The notes under the pieces were generated by a model. The model saw only the letters and a list, made by a program, of their open reading frames with translations, searched no databases and had not been told where the DNA came from. DNA of 64,000 nucleotides from positions 160,652-224,651 of the forward strand of contig NZ_CDCA01000037.1 in the NCBI RefSeq assembly GCF_000820185.1. The letters run 5' to 3'. A program made the translations under genes and the position numbers. Shown here piece after piece: positions 18,501 to 28,429 of the stretch (within the stretch, counting starts at the first letter, position 1; every line of letters starts with the position of its first letter). This DNA comes from Aeromonas tecta. GTDB lineage: Bacteria > Pseudomonadota > Gammaproteobacteria > Enterobacterales > Aeromonadaceae.

Positions 18501-20580
18501 CGAGCTCGCCGGTGTCGCCTCCCTGCGCCAGGTACATTTGTGCCGGGGACGGGTACGCTGGCACTATCGCCGCTCATCGGGGCAACCGCTGGACTGCCAG
18601 GGGCTCAGCTACGCCATCGCCGATCTGGCCGGGGTGCAGCAGGTCAGGTTCAACCCCAAGGCCAGCTCCCTCGTCATCTCCTTTGACTGGCGCGTGACAG
18701 CGGCATCCACCCTGGCCGAGCAGATCCTGGCGCTCACCCCGCCCCCTGGCCGGATCGGATTTGCAGCCCCTGCACCTGCCGCCGTCAGTCGCACCCGGCT
18801 CGCCACCAATCTGGCGGCGCTGCTCGGGGTCAACCTGCTGCCGGTGCCACAGCGTCTGCCCCTCTCTTTGCTGATGGCGCTGCCGGTGCTGCGCCACGGC
18901 GCCGGTGAGCTGGTCTCCCGCGGCCTCACCTCCCATGTACTGGAAGGGATGGCGGTTTCCATCTCCCTTGGCAGCGGCGATTATCTCGCGGCCAACACCA
19001 CCTCCTTCATGCTGGAGCTGGGGGAATATCTGGAGGAGTCCATCTCCAGGCGATCCGATGACATGCTGCGGGAATTGCTCAAACCCGCCAGCGACGAGAT
19101 CTGGGTCGAGCGGGATGGGGTGGAAATTCTGGTGCCCGCGAGCGAGGTCGAGGTCGGCGAGACGGTGATCGTCGCCACCGGCATGGTCATCCAGATAGAT
19201 GGCACAGTGCTCGGCGGCGAGGCCTATGTCAACGAGGCCTCCATGACCGGCGAGAGCCGATCCGTTGCCAAATCGCGCGGCGACGCCGTGATGTCCGGTA
19301 CCGTGCTGGAGGATGGGCGGCTGCGCATCTACGCCGAGCACGTGGGCCAGCGCACCGCCGCCGCCCGCATCGCCGACTATGTGCAGCAATCCCTCACCGC
19401 CAAGAGCGAGGTGCAGCTGCAGGCCTCCCAGCTCGCCGACAAGCTGGTGCCGAGGGTACTCGGGCTCGCGGGCTCGGCCTTCCTGCTCAGCGGTGACTGG
19501 CGCCGGGCCGCCGCCGTGCTGCAGGCGGACTACTCCTGCGCCCTCAAGCTCGCCACCCCGGTGGCATTCAAATCCGCCATGTACGCAGCCGGCAAGGGGG
19601 GCATTCTCATCAAGGGGGCCACGGCCCTCGAGCGCCTGGCCGAGGCCGATACCTTCATCTTCGACAAGACCGGCACCCTGACCAACGGGGATCTGGTGGT
19701 GACTGATTCTGTGACCTTCGATTCCGCCTACACCGCGGACGATCTCATCTGGCTCGCCGCCTCGGTGGAGGAGCACTACTTCCACCCGCTGGCCATCGCC
19801 GTGGTGGAGGCGTCCCGCAACATTCAGGGCCGCCACTTCGATCACACCGAGGTGGAGTTCATCGTCGCCCACGGGGTCGCGAGCGAGATCGATGGCAAGC
19901 GCATCGTGGTGGGCTCGCGCCACTTCGTGGAGGAAGACGAGGGGATCGATGTCACCCCCTGGGCCGAAACCCTGCACAACCTCTATCTGGAGGGCAAGAC
20001 CCTGCTCTACATCGGCTACGGCGGCAGCCTCATCGGCGTGCTGGCCCTGCGCGATACGGTGCGCGAGCAGAGCGCCGCCACACTGGCGCGGCTGCGCCAA
20101 TCCGGGGTGAAACGCATCCTGATGCTGACCGGGGATCACCACGACAGGGCCAGCGAGCTAGCAGCCCAGCTCGGCATCGACGAGGTGTTTGCCCAGCTGC
20201 TGCCGGAGGAGAAGGCCAGCATCATAAAACAGCTGACCGCGGATGGGTCGCGCATCGCCTTCGTCGGGGATGGCATCAACGATGCGCCAGCGCTGGCGGG
20301 GGCTCATGTGGGGATCGCCATGCAAAAAGGGGCCGACATCGCCCGCATCTCGGCCGATATCGCCCTGCTGCAGGACGACATCAGCCGAGTGGCCGATGCC
20401 CGCGAGCTGGCGTGCGCCGCCATGGGGCTTATCCACGACAACTACCGCATCACCATAGGCGCCAACACCGCCATTTTGGGAGCGGCGGCGGTCGGCCTGT
20501 TGAGCCCCATCGCCGCGTCCGTGCTGCACAACGGCACCACCATCGGCATCCTGCTCAATGCCCTGCGTGGCCGGCACTGA
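18493..20580 (+). CDS. P1B-type heavy-metal ATPase with unusual YSC metal motif
   Basis: 695 residues. N-terminal HMA-like domain (about 8-70; GRVRWHY and VRFNPKASSLVISF) without CxxC. The catalytic core is complete: TGES from residue 252, DKTGT with phosphorylated Asp about 391, HP at 431-432, TGDHHDRA, and GDGINDAPA from about 592. The membrane metal-binding motif, normally CPC or SPC, reads YSCALKLATP (Cys about 349), and the last helix has LHNGTTIGILLN. This points to a metal preference unlike CopA or ZntA; Mn, Fe, Co or Ni are candidates but the metal is not known. Start by overlap with the upstream gene; last gene of the cassette, with a terminator after it. Confidence 0.88.
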   Translation: MSSELAGVASLRQVHLCRGRVRWHYRRSSGQPLDCQGLSYAIADLAGVQQVRFNPKASSLVISFDWRVTAASTLAEQILALTPPPGRIGFAAPAPAAVSRTRLATNLAALLGVNLLPVPQRLPLSLLMALPVLRHGAGELVSRGLTSHVLEGMAVSISLGSGDYLAANTTSFMLELGEYLEESISRRSDDMLRELLKPASDEIWVERDGVEILVPASEVEVGETVIVATGMVIQIDGTVLGGEAYVNEASMTGESRSVAKSRGDAVMSGTVLEDGRLRIYAEHVGQRTAAARIADYVQQSLTAKSEVQLQASQLADKLVPRVLGLAGSAFLLSGDWRRAAAVLQADYSCALKLATPVAFKSAMYAAGKGGILIKGATALERLAEADTFIFDKTGTLTNGDLVVTDSVTFDSAYTADDLIWLAASVEEHYFHPLAIAVVEASRNIQGRHFDHTEVEFIVAHGVASEIDGKRIVVGSRHFVEEDEGIDVTPWAETLHNLYLEGKTLLYIGYGGSLIGVLALRDTVREQSAATLARLRQSGVKRILMLTGDHHDRASELAAQLGIDEVFAQLLPEEKASIIKQLTADGSRIAFVGDGINDAPALAGAHVGIAMQKGADIARISADIALLQDDISRVADARELACAAMGLIHDNYRITIGANTAILGAAAVGLLSPIAASVLHNGTTIGILLNALRGRH

Positions 20581-20608
20581 CCCGGCTCAGGATTACCAAG
20601 GCTCGTAT

Positions 20609-20643
20609 CACACAGGGCTCGCCACGGCGGGCCCTGTGTTTTT
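20609..20643 (+). terminator. Terminator of the ATPase cassette
   Basis: Stem CACAGGGCTCGCC / GGCGGGCCCTGTG (one bulge) followed by five T, 30 bases after the ATPase stop. Confidence 0.85.
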
Positions 20644-20775
20644 CCGACATTGCTTCAGCGCCTCTCTGTGCCGATGCCTTTCACCCAGCGCGCCAACCAC
20701 TCACTCTCAGCAACCAACGCTCTTAACCCGCAATCTTAACCGGCACGCTCAGCCAGGCACCTCGGTCAGACACGC

Positions 20776-21915
<1,140 letters not shown>

Positions 21916-22001
21916 TTATAATGGCGGCACAAAAATCATAACTGATTGAAGACATTAACAGTTGGCGTCCCTAGCGCCCTGCCGCCCTACAAGGAGTCCC
22001 T

Positions 22002-22751
22002 ATGAAGAAAAACGTCATCTGTGATATCGACGGCGTCATCCTGCACAACAACGATCTCATCCCCGGGGCCGATCGCTTCGTGCATCGCCTGCTTGAGCAG
22101 GGCAGCAAGCTGTTGTTTCTCACCAACTATCCGGCCCAGACCCAGAAAGATCTGCAGAACCGCTTTCGCTCTGCCGGCATCGAAGTGCCCGAGGAGTGCT
22201 TCTACACCTCCGCCATGGGCACCGCCGATTTTCTCAAGCGCCAGGATGGCAAGAAGGCCTATGTGATCGGCGAAGGGGCCCTGACCCACGAGCTCTACAA
22301 GGCCGGCTTCACCATCACCGACATCGATCCCGACTTCGTGGTGGTAGGGGAGACCCGCAACTACAACTGGACCATGATGCAGCTGGGCGCCAAGTTCGTG
22401 GATCAGGGAGCGCGCTTCATCGCCACCAACCCCGACACCCACGGCCCCATGATGTACCCGGCCTGCGGCGCGCTGTGCGCCCCCATCGAGCGGATGACCG
22501 GCAAGAAGCCGTTCTACGTCGGCAAGCCGAGCGCCTGGATCATCCGCGCGGCGCTCAACCGGATGGAAGCCCACTCCGACGACACCATCATCATCGGCGA
22601 CAACTTGCGCACCGACATACTGGCGGGCTTCCAGGCGGGTCTGGAGACCGTGCTGGTGCTGTCCGGGGTGAGCAAGGTGGCGGACATCGACCGCATGCCG
22701 TTCAGACCGAATCACATCTTCGACTCCGTCGTCGACATCGATATCGTCTGA
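22002..22751 (+). CDS. nagD: HAD-IIA phosphatase NagD (UmpH)
   Basis: 249 residues, against 250 in E. coli NagD/UmpH, a nucleotide 5'-monophosphatase with preference for UMP. HAD motifs: CDIDGVI (nucleophile D8, acid D10), LTNYPAQT (motif II Thr), GKPS (motif III Lys) and GDNLRTDI (motif IV Asp). AAGGAG before the ATG. In E. coli nagD lies next to asnB; here the two are separated by a cupin gene, which supports the assignment. Confidence 0.93.
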   Translation: MKKNVICDIDGVILHNNDLIPGADRFVHRLLEQGSKLLFLTNYPAQTQKDLQNRFRSAGIEVPEECFYTSAMGTADFLKRQDGKKAYVIGEGALTHELYKAGFTITDIDPDFVVVGETRNYNWTMMQLGAKFVDQGARFIATNPDTHGPMMYPACGALCAPIERMTGKKPFYVGKPSAWIIRAALNRMEAHSDDTIIIGDNLRTDILAGFQAGLETVLVLSGVSKVADIDRMPFRPNHIFDSVVDIDIV

Positions 22752-22889
22752 TCATGCCTGTGGGCCGCCGCGCGGCCCCTTGGCAAGGCCGGGCAGATCG
22801 TTTAACTTAAACGCAACATTGTTAAGAAAAGTAAACGAACACGGGATCAGGACGATCCCGTTGCCCCTCTCCCCTTGCAAGGAAGCCCC

Positions 22890-23258
22890 ATGAAAAACTT
22901 GAATGACTGGATCCTGCTGAGCGATCACTTCGTCACCCCCACCCCGCACACTCCACCAGCGGATCGCATCAAGGCAGGCAATCCAAACCAGACCCTGTGG
23001 AATCACTATTCCGATCCGAGCCAGCAGTTTCACGTGGGCTTCTGGGCCTGCGAGCCCGGCCGCTGGGCCGTGCACTACACCGAGCACGAGTATTGCCAAC
23101 TGCTGGAAGGCGAGGCGCTGATCCACGACAGCCAGGGGGGCAAATTGCACCTCACCCCGGGCAGCCAGTTCGTCATCCCGGCAGGCTTCGTCGGCGAGTG
23201 GGAGACCCTCATTGCCTGCCGCAAACTCTATGTGATCTTCGAACCCGCAACGACTTGA
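22890..23258 (+). CDS. Cupin-domain protein (DUF861/Cupin_3 type)
   Basis: 122 residues, a single small beta-barrel. The second half has the features of Cupin_3 proteins related to EutQ: WAVHYTEHEYCQLLEGEALI, DSQGGKLHLTPGSQFVIPAGFVGEWE. These proteins often bind a small sugar acid or similar ligand; no reaction can be assigned. AAGGAAG lies seven bases before the start. Between nagD and asnB, probably cotranscribed with nagD. Confidence 0.75.
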   Translation: MKNLNDWILLSDHFVTPTPHTPPADRIKAGNPNQTLWNHYSDPSQQFHVGFWACEPGRWAVHYTEHEYCQLLEGEALIHDSQGGKLHLTPGSQFVIPAGFVGEWETLIACRKLYVIFEPATT

Positions 23259-23451
23259 CGTTCCCGTCAATTCATCCCCTTTTCCCAACCCGCTTCCGAT
23301 GCCGCCAGCTTGACGCTCGCGGCATGATTTTGTGCGGTTTTCCCGCTTGCAAAAGGGTTTTGCGCTAGGCATTGTGATTGACGAGGAATGTAAATGGAAT
23401 TTCGAGCCCAAACGTGGGGGGCTCATATAAAAATCAAGAGGATTACCGCCA

Positions 23452-25116
23452 ATGTGTTCTATTTTCGGCATTCTGGACATCAAGTCTGACGCAGCAACCC
23501 TGCGCAAATCAGCGCTGGAAATGTCCAAGCGACTGCGTCACCGCGGACCCGACTGGTCCGGCGTCTACAGCTCGGACAAGGCCATTCTGGTGCACGAGCG
23601 CCTGGCCATCGTCGATCCGGGCAACGGCGCCCAGCCGCTCTACAACCCCGAGCGCACCCATGTGCTGGCCGTCAACGGCGAGATTTACAACCACAAAGAG
23701 CTGGAGAAGGGCCTCAAGGTCGACTTCCAGTTCCAGACCCACTCCGACTGCGAGGTGCTGCTGGCACTCTACAAGGAGAAGGGCCCCGCCTTCCTGGACG
23801 ATCTGAACGGCATCTTCGCCTTTATCCTCTATGACGCCGAGCAGGATGCCTACCTGATTGGTCGCGATCACATGGGGATCATCCCGCTCTACACCGGTCG
23901 CGACGAGCACGGCAACTTCTATGTCGCCTCCGAGATGAAGGCGCTGGTACCGGTGTGCAAGAGCGTCGAAACCTTCCCGCCGGGACACTACCTGTGGAGC
24001 AAGGATGGCGAACTCAAGCAGTGGTACCAGCGCGACTGGATGGAATATAGCGCGGTCGAGCAGAATGTCAGCGACAAGGCGGAGCTGAAAGCGGCGCTGG
24101 AAGCGGCGGTCAAGCGCCAGCTGATGTGCGACGTGCCCTACGGCGTGCTGCTCTCCGGCGGTCTGGATTCCTCCGTCATCTCCGCCATCACCAAGCTCTA
24201 CGCCGCCCGCCGGGTGGAAGACGATGGCAAGAGCGAGGCCTGGTGGCCACAGCTGCACTCCTTCGCCGTCGGGCTGGATGGTTCGCCAGACTTGGCCGCC
24301 GCCCGCAAGGTGGCCGATCACCTCGGCACCATTCACCACCAGATCCACTTCACCGTGCAAGAGGGCCTGGATGCCCTGCGGGACGTCATCTATCACCTCG
24401 AGACCTATGACGTCACCACCATCCGCGCCTCCACACCGATGTACCTGATGGCCCGCTATATCAAGGCGATGGGCATCAAGATGGTGCTGTCCGGCGAGGG
24501 TTCGGACGAGCTGTTTGGCGGTTATCTTTACTTCCACAAGGCGCCGAACGCCAAAGAGTTCCACGAGGAGAACGTGCGCAAGCTCGCCTCCCTGCATCTG
24601 TATGACTGCCTGCGGGCCAACAAGTCCATGGCCGCCTGGGGCGTGGAGGGCCGCGTGCCCTTCCTTGACAAAGAGTTCATGGATGTGGCCATGCGCCTGC
24701 AGCCTGCCGACAAGATGTGTGGCAAGGGCAAGATCGAGAAGCATATCCTGCGGGAAGCCTTTGAGGAGCTGCTGCCCCACGAGGTGGCCTGGCGCCAGAA
24801 GGAGCAGTTCTCCGATGGCGTGGGCTACTCCTGGATTGACAGCCTCAAAGCCATGGTCGAGGTCGAGGTGACGGATCAGATGTTTGAGGCGGCCGCGTTC
24901 CGCTTCCCCATCAACACCCCGCTCACCAAGGAGGCCTACTACTATCGCGCCATCTTCGACGAGCACTTCCCGCTGGAAGCCGCCGCCCGCACCGTGCCTT
25001 ACGGCAAGTCGGTCGCCTGCTCCACCCCGACCGCGCTCGAATGGGATGCCAAATTCAAAGAGATGGCCGACCCGTCCGGCCGCGCCGTGATGGACGTCCA
25101 CCAGCAAGGCTACTAA
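23452..25116 (+). CDS. asnB: Asparagine synthetase B (glutamine-hydrolysing)
   Basis: 554 residues, exactly the E. coli AsnB length. Makes asparagine from aspartate, ATP and glutamine. The N-terminal Cys nucleophile follows Met (MCSIFGILD), the glutaminase half carries RLAIVDPGNGAQPL and VNGEIYNH, and the synthetase half has the ATP pyrophosphatase loop LLSGGLDSS near residue 234 and SGEGSDELFGGY. A 193-base leader holds a small hairpin (GAGCCC/GGGCTC, 23404-23424) close to the ribosome site AGAGGA. Confidence 0.97.
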   Translation: MCSIFGILDIKSDAATLRKSALEMSKRLRHRGPDWSGVYSSDKAILVHERLAIVDPGNGAQPLYNPERTHVLAVNGEIYNHKELEKGLKVDFQFQTHSDCEVLLALYKEKGPAFLDDLNGIFAFILYDAEQDAYLIGRDHMGIIPLYTGRDEHGNFYVASEMKALVPVCKSVETFPPGHYLWSKDGELKQWYQRDWMEYSAVEQNVSDKAELKAALEAAVKRQLMCDVPYGVLLSGGLDSSVISAITKLYAARRVEDDGKSEAWWPQLHSFAVGLDGSPDLAAARKVADHLGTIHHQIHFTVQEGLDALRDVIYHLETYDVTTIRASTPMYLMARYIKAMGIKMVLSGEGSDELFGGYLYFHKAPNAKEFHEENVRKLASLHLYDCLRANKSMAAWGVEGRVPFLDKEFMDVAMRLQPADKMCGKGKIEKHILREAFEELLPHEVAWRQKEQFSDGVGYSWIDSLKAMVEVEVTDQMFEAAAFRFPINTPLTKEAYYYRAIFDEHFPLEAAARTVPYGKSVACSTPTALEWDAKFKEMADPSGRAVMDVHQQGY

Positions 25117-25143
25117 GCCCCTCATCTCCCATCGAGATCACCA

Positions 25144-25168
25144 AGCCCCTCCCAGCGAGGGGCTTTTT
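25144..25168 (+). terminator. Terminator of asnB
   Basis: AGCCCCTC / GAGGGGCT stem with a short loop followed by TTTTT, about 28 bases after the stop. Confidence 0.9.
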
Positions 25169-25315
25169 CATGCGCGTCTTCTTCATGTGCGTCTTCGTGG
25201 CTTAACAATACCGATCTTTGCATATCCCAGCTCATCCTGACCCTTGGTGACGGGGTTCGTTCGTGTCACATTGTTGCAGCTCGGAAGCAACCCATTACGA
25301 CACAAGGAAGAGACC

Positions 25316-25816
25316 ATGAAACGACTGTTACTGCCCCTGATGCTGGGCACCGCGCTGTTCAATGGGACGGCTCAGGCGGCCGACCACCTCTGGGCCAAGG
25401 GGCTGCCCGACTACAGCCAGGGTTATGACGAGCAGCGGGATCCGGTCAGCGATCTCGCTGCCGCCAGCGTGAGGGCCGAGCAGGAGGGCAAGAAGGTGTT
25501 GCTGCTGGTGGGTGGCGAGTGGTGCAGCTGGTGCCAGGAGATGAACCAGTTTCTGGACAGGGAGCCCCAACTTGCCAGCCAGTTCAACCAGACCTTCGTG
25601 GTGGTCAAGGTGAACGTCAGCAAGGAGAACAAGAACGAGCCTTTCTTGAAACGCTATCCCGAGTACCTGGGCGTCCCCCACTTCTATGTGTTGAATGACA
25701 AGGGCAAGCTGCTGGAGTCGTTCAATACCGGGCTGCTCGAGAAGGGCAAGAGCTACGACGAGGAGAAGTTCGGCAAGTTTATCGCCTTCTTCCAGCCCAA
25801 GACGGCCCGCGGCTAA
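25316..25816 (+). CDS. Periplasmic thioredoxin-like protein (CSWC)
   Basis: 166 residues with a signal peptide (MKRLLLPLMLGTALFNGTAQA, cleaved before ADHL, shown in part by its ends) and a thioredoxin_7-type domain: LLLVGGEWCSWCQEMNQFL with active-site CSWC, VVVKVNVSKENK, and the cis-Pro region GVPHFYVL. Likely a periplasmic disulfide reductase or isomerase of unknown partner. The start at 25316 has AAGGAAG seven bases upstream. Monocistronic between terminators. Confidence 0.82.
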   Translation: MKRLLLPLMLGTALFNGTAQAADHLWAKGLPDYSQGYDEQRDPVSDLAAASVRAEQEGKKVLLLVGGEWCSWCQEMNQFLDREPQLASQFNQTFVVVKVNVSKENKNEPFLKRYPEYLGVPHFYVLNDKGKLLESFNTGLLEKGKSYDEEKFGKFIAFFQPKTARG

Positions 25817-25825
25817 ACAACCATA

Positions 25826-25858
25826 AATCAGGGCTCCTCGACCGAGGGAGCCCTGATT
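25826..25858 (+). terminator. Hairpin terminator of the thioredoxin-like gene
   Basis: A perfect 12-bp stem AATCAGGGCTCC / GGAGCCCTGATT followed by TGTGT; the T tail is short. Confidence 0.75.
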
Positions 25859-26004
25859 GTGTATGCCGTCATTGCTCCTGGGGCTGAACACAGGATCCCG
25901 GTATCTTGGGGCTGGTAGCCATCATTCGTAGCCATTGATTTATCCCCTTGCGCGATGAGACGCTTCCTCGATGGATCCCCGGTTTTCTACACAAGGACGA
26001 TGAG

Positions 26005-26628
26005 ATGTTACGGATATTGGGCAAGGCCTCGTCAATCAATGTGCGCAAGGTGCTCTGGACCTGCTCCGAGCTGAACCTGCCTTTCGAGCGAGAGGAGTGG
26101 GGCTCTGGTTTCAAACCCACCGATACCCCCGAATTCCTGGCGATGAATCCCAACGCCATGGTGCCAGTCATTCAGGATGGTGACTTCATCCTGTGGGAAT
26201 CGAATTCCATCATCCGCTACCTGGCCACGCGCTACGGCGACGGAGCCCTCTATCCCACCGAGGCACGTGCGAGGGCCGGGGTCGATCAATGGATAGATTG
26301 GCAATCGTCAGACTTGAACCGCTCCTGGAGCTACGCCTTCATGTCGCTGGTGAGGCTCTCCCCCTTGCATCAGGACAGCCGAGCACTCAGCGCAGGTTGC
26401 GCGGATTGGTCCAGATACATGCAGATCCTGGACCGGCATCTCCAATCAACCGGCGCTTATGTGGCAGGGAGTCACTTCTCACTCGCCGACATTCCCATCG
26501 GTCTTTCCGTCAACCGCTGGCTGGAAACGCCATTTGACCGTCCACCACTGCCGGCGGTGAGCGACTATTACCAGCGATTGAGTGAGCGGCCCGGATTTAG
26601 GCTGTATGGGTGCAACGGAACGCCATAG
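26005..26628 (+). CDS. Glutathione S-transferase family protein
   Basis: 207 residues. N-terminal thioredoxin-like domain with SINVRKVLW and the glutathione-binding [22 protein letters not shown], then an all-helical C-terminal domain with the N-capping motif SLADIPIG. The substrate is unknown. Start at 26005 after AAGGA. It converges with maiA, another GST-fold protein, but the two differ clearly in sequence. Confidence 0.85.
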   Translation: MLRILGKASSINVRKVLWTCSELNLPFEREEWGSGFKPTDTPEFLAMNPNAMVPVIQDGDFILWESNSIIRYLATRYGDGALYPTEARARAGVDQWIDWQSSDLNRSWSYAFMSLVRLSPLHQDSRALSAGCADWSRYMQILDRHLQSTGAYVAGSHFSLADIPIGLSVNRWLETPFDRPPLPAVSDYYQRLSERPGFRLYGCNGTP

Positions 26629-26650
26629 GAGGGTAATACAAGAGAGGTCG

Positions 26651-26700
26651 GCAGTATGGAATACTGCAGGTTGGGCTGGTGTTACCACGCCCAACCTGCA
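26651..26700. terminator. Two hairpins between convergent genes
   Basis: GCAGTAT/ATACTGC (26651-26667) lies just before a larger stem TGCAGGTTGGGC / GCCCAACCTGCA (26665-26700, 12 bp perfect and extendable inward). Neither has a T run, so termination is likely but not certain. Confidence 0.5.
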
Positions 26701-26709
26701 CACACAATC

Positions 26710-27348
26710 TCAGGCTTGCGCATCCGGCTGGTTGGCGGGGGCCGCCTGAATAAAGGCCTGCAACTGTTCGCAGTTGGCGACGATGCGGGCGATGGTAGGG
26801 TAATCGTCCAGGGTCATATTGAAGCGGTGAGCGTTGTAGACCTGGGGCACCAGCATGCAATCCGCCAGAGTCACCTCGTTGCCGACGCAATAGACACCGG
26901 CGGTGGTCATCAATAGCTGCTCGAGGGCGGTGAAGGTCTCGTCAATCCAGTGGCGATACCAGGTATCACGGGTCGTCTTGCCCTGCCCCAACGACTGCTC
27001 CAGATAGTTGAGCACCCGCAGGTTGTTCAAAGGGTGGATGTCGCAGGCGATCATATTGACTATCTGGCGTACCCTGGCCCGCTCCAGCGCCGCCGACGGC
27101 ATCAGCGGATAGGCGGGATAGGTCTCGTCGAGGTATTCCATGATGGCGACCGACTGCCCCAGCTGCACCTCCCCATCGATGAGAAAAGGCACCAGCCCCT
27201 GGGGATTGAGCCGACGATAGGCTTTCTCTTTCTGCTCGCCCTTGCCCAGATGCACCGGGTGCTGCTCATAACTGAGTCCTTTCAGTTGCAACACCAGTCG
27301 CACCCGAAAACTGGCCGATGAACGCCAATATCCAAACAACTGCAGCAT
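26710..27348 (-). CDS. maiA: Maleylacetoacetate isomerase
   Basis: 212 residues, zeta-class GST fold. It isomerises maleylacetoacetate to fumarylacetoacetate with glutathione in tyrosine breakdown. Markers: YWRSSASFRVRL (the active-site loop, SSAS here where many members have SSCS), PQGLVPFLIDG, QSVAIMEYLDE, and VGNEVTLADCMLVPQVYNA. The start at 27348 gives the canonical MLQLFGYWRSS N-terminus. Last gene of the hppD-hmgA-fahA-maiA run, which settles the function. Confidence 0.92.
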   Translation of the reverse strand: MLQLFGYWRSSASFRVRLVLQLKGLSYEQHPVHLGKGEQKEKAYRRLNPQGLVPFLIDGEVQLGQSVAIMEYLDETYPAYPLMPSAALERARVRQIVNMIACDIHPLNNLRVLNYLEQSLGQGKTTRDTWYRHWIDETFTALEQLLMTTAGVYCVGNEVTLADCMLVPQVYNAHRFNMTLDDYPTIARIVANCEQLQAFIQAAPANQPDAQA

Positions 27349-27421
27349 ATTCTGTCCCTGTGATGGCAGGTGTGTGCCACCTGCCGTGTCGCCTGCCGGC
27401 CCTGTCGCCGGCCCAGGCTTC

Positions 27422-28420
27422 CTAGCTCGTCTGGCTGGCCTCCGTTTGCGCGACGCGCTGCAAAATGGTGCCAAACAGACTCATCCCGTTGCGATCCTGC
27501 ATCGCGATGGACACTGTATCACCAAAGCGCAGGAAGGGTGTAGTGGCCTGACCCGACTCGATAATTTCCAGCATGCGCAGCTCGGCGAGGCAGGAAGAAC
27601 CGGCACTTCTGTCGTAATTGGAGACGGTGCCAGAGCCGATGATGCAACCCGCCCCGAGCGGCCGGGTCTTGGCGGCGTGGGCAATCAGCTCGAAGAAGTT
27701 GAAGGTCATGTCCACCCCCGCATTGGGAGCGCCAAACAGGGCGCCGTTGAGGTGCGTCATGAGCGGCAGATGCACCTTGCCATCTTGCCAATCCTGACCG
27801 AGCTCGTCCGGGGTGATGGCCACCGGCGAGAAGCTGCTTGAGGGCTTGGACTGGAAGAAGCCAAAGCCCTTGGCAAGCTCCCCCGGGATAAGGTTGCGCA
27901 GGCTGACATCGTTGACCAGCATCAACAGCTTGACGTGGCTAGCGGCAGCTTCCGGGCTCACCCCCATGGGCACATCGTCGGTGATGATGGCCACCTCGGA
28001 TTCAAAGTCGATGCCCCACTCCTCCGTCTCCATCACGATGGGGCCACGCGGTGCCAGGAAGCGGTCAGAGCCCCCCTGATACATCAGGGGATCGTGCCAG
28101 AAACTGCCCGGCATCTCGGCGCCGCGCGCCTTGCGCACCAGCTCCACGTGGTTGACGTAGGCGCTGCCATCGGCCCACTGGTAGGCGCGAGGCAAGGGTG
28201 AGAGGCAGGCAGCCTCGTCGAACGGGAAGGCATCGGCACAGCCATCCTCGTTGAGGGCCGCGTAGATCGCTGCCAATCGTGGCGCCGTATCGGCCCACTC
28301 GTCCAGCGCCCCTTGCAGGGTCGGGGCGATGTCCGCCACCGACACGGCGCGGGCCAGATCCCGGCTGACCACCACCAGGGCGCCATCGCGCTTGCCGTTA
28401 TTCAATGTTGCGAGTTTCAT
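27422..28420 (-). CDS. fahA: Fumarylacetoacetase
   Basis: 332 residues, the short bacterial form of fumarylacetoacetate hydrolase. Splits fumarylacetoacetate to fumarate and acetoacetate, the last step of homogentisate breakdown. Recognisable core: WGIDFESEVAIITDD (metal-binding Glu), LLMLVNDVSLRNLIP, GFGFFQSKPSSSF and LGAGCIIGSGTVSN. Nine bases separate it from the hmgA stop, so it is cotranscribed. Confidence 0.92.
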   Translation of the reverse strand: MKLATLNNGKRDGALVVVSRDLARAVSVADIAPTLQGALDEWADTAPRLAAIYAALNEDGCADAFPFDEAACLSPLPRAYQWADGSAYVNHVELVRKARGAEMPGSFWHDPLMYQGGSDRFLAPRGPIVMETEEWGIDFESEVAIITDDVPMGVSPEAAASHVKLLMLVNDVSLRNLIPGELAKGFGFFQSKPSSSFSPVAITPDELGQDWQDGKVHLPLMTHLNGALFGAPNAGVDMTFNFFELIAHAAKTRPLGAGCIIGSGTVSNYDRSAGSSCLAELRMLEIIESGQATTPFLRFGDTVSIAMQDRNGMSLFGTILQRVAQTEASQTS

Positions 28421-28429
28421 GACAGATCC

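Noticed and set aside
18574-20142. 522-codon ORF opposite the P-type ATPase
   Set aside because: Shadow frame; the plus-strand gene has every P-type motif.
23509-25125. 538-codon ORF opposite asnB
   Set aside because: Antisense shadow of a clearly identified gene; no ribosome site or family match.
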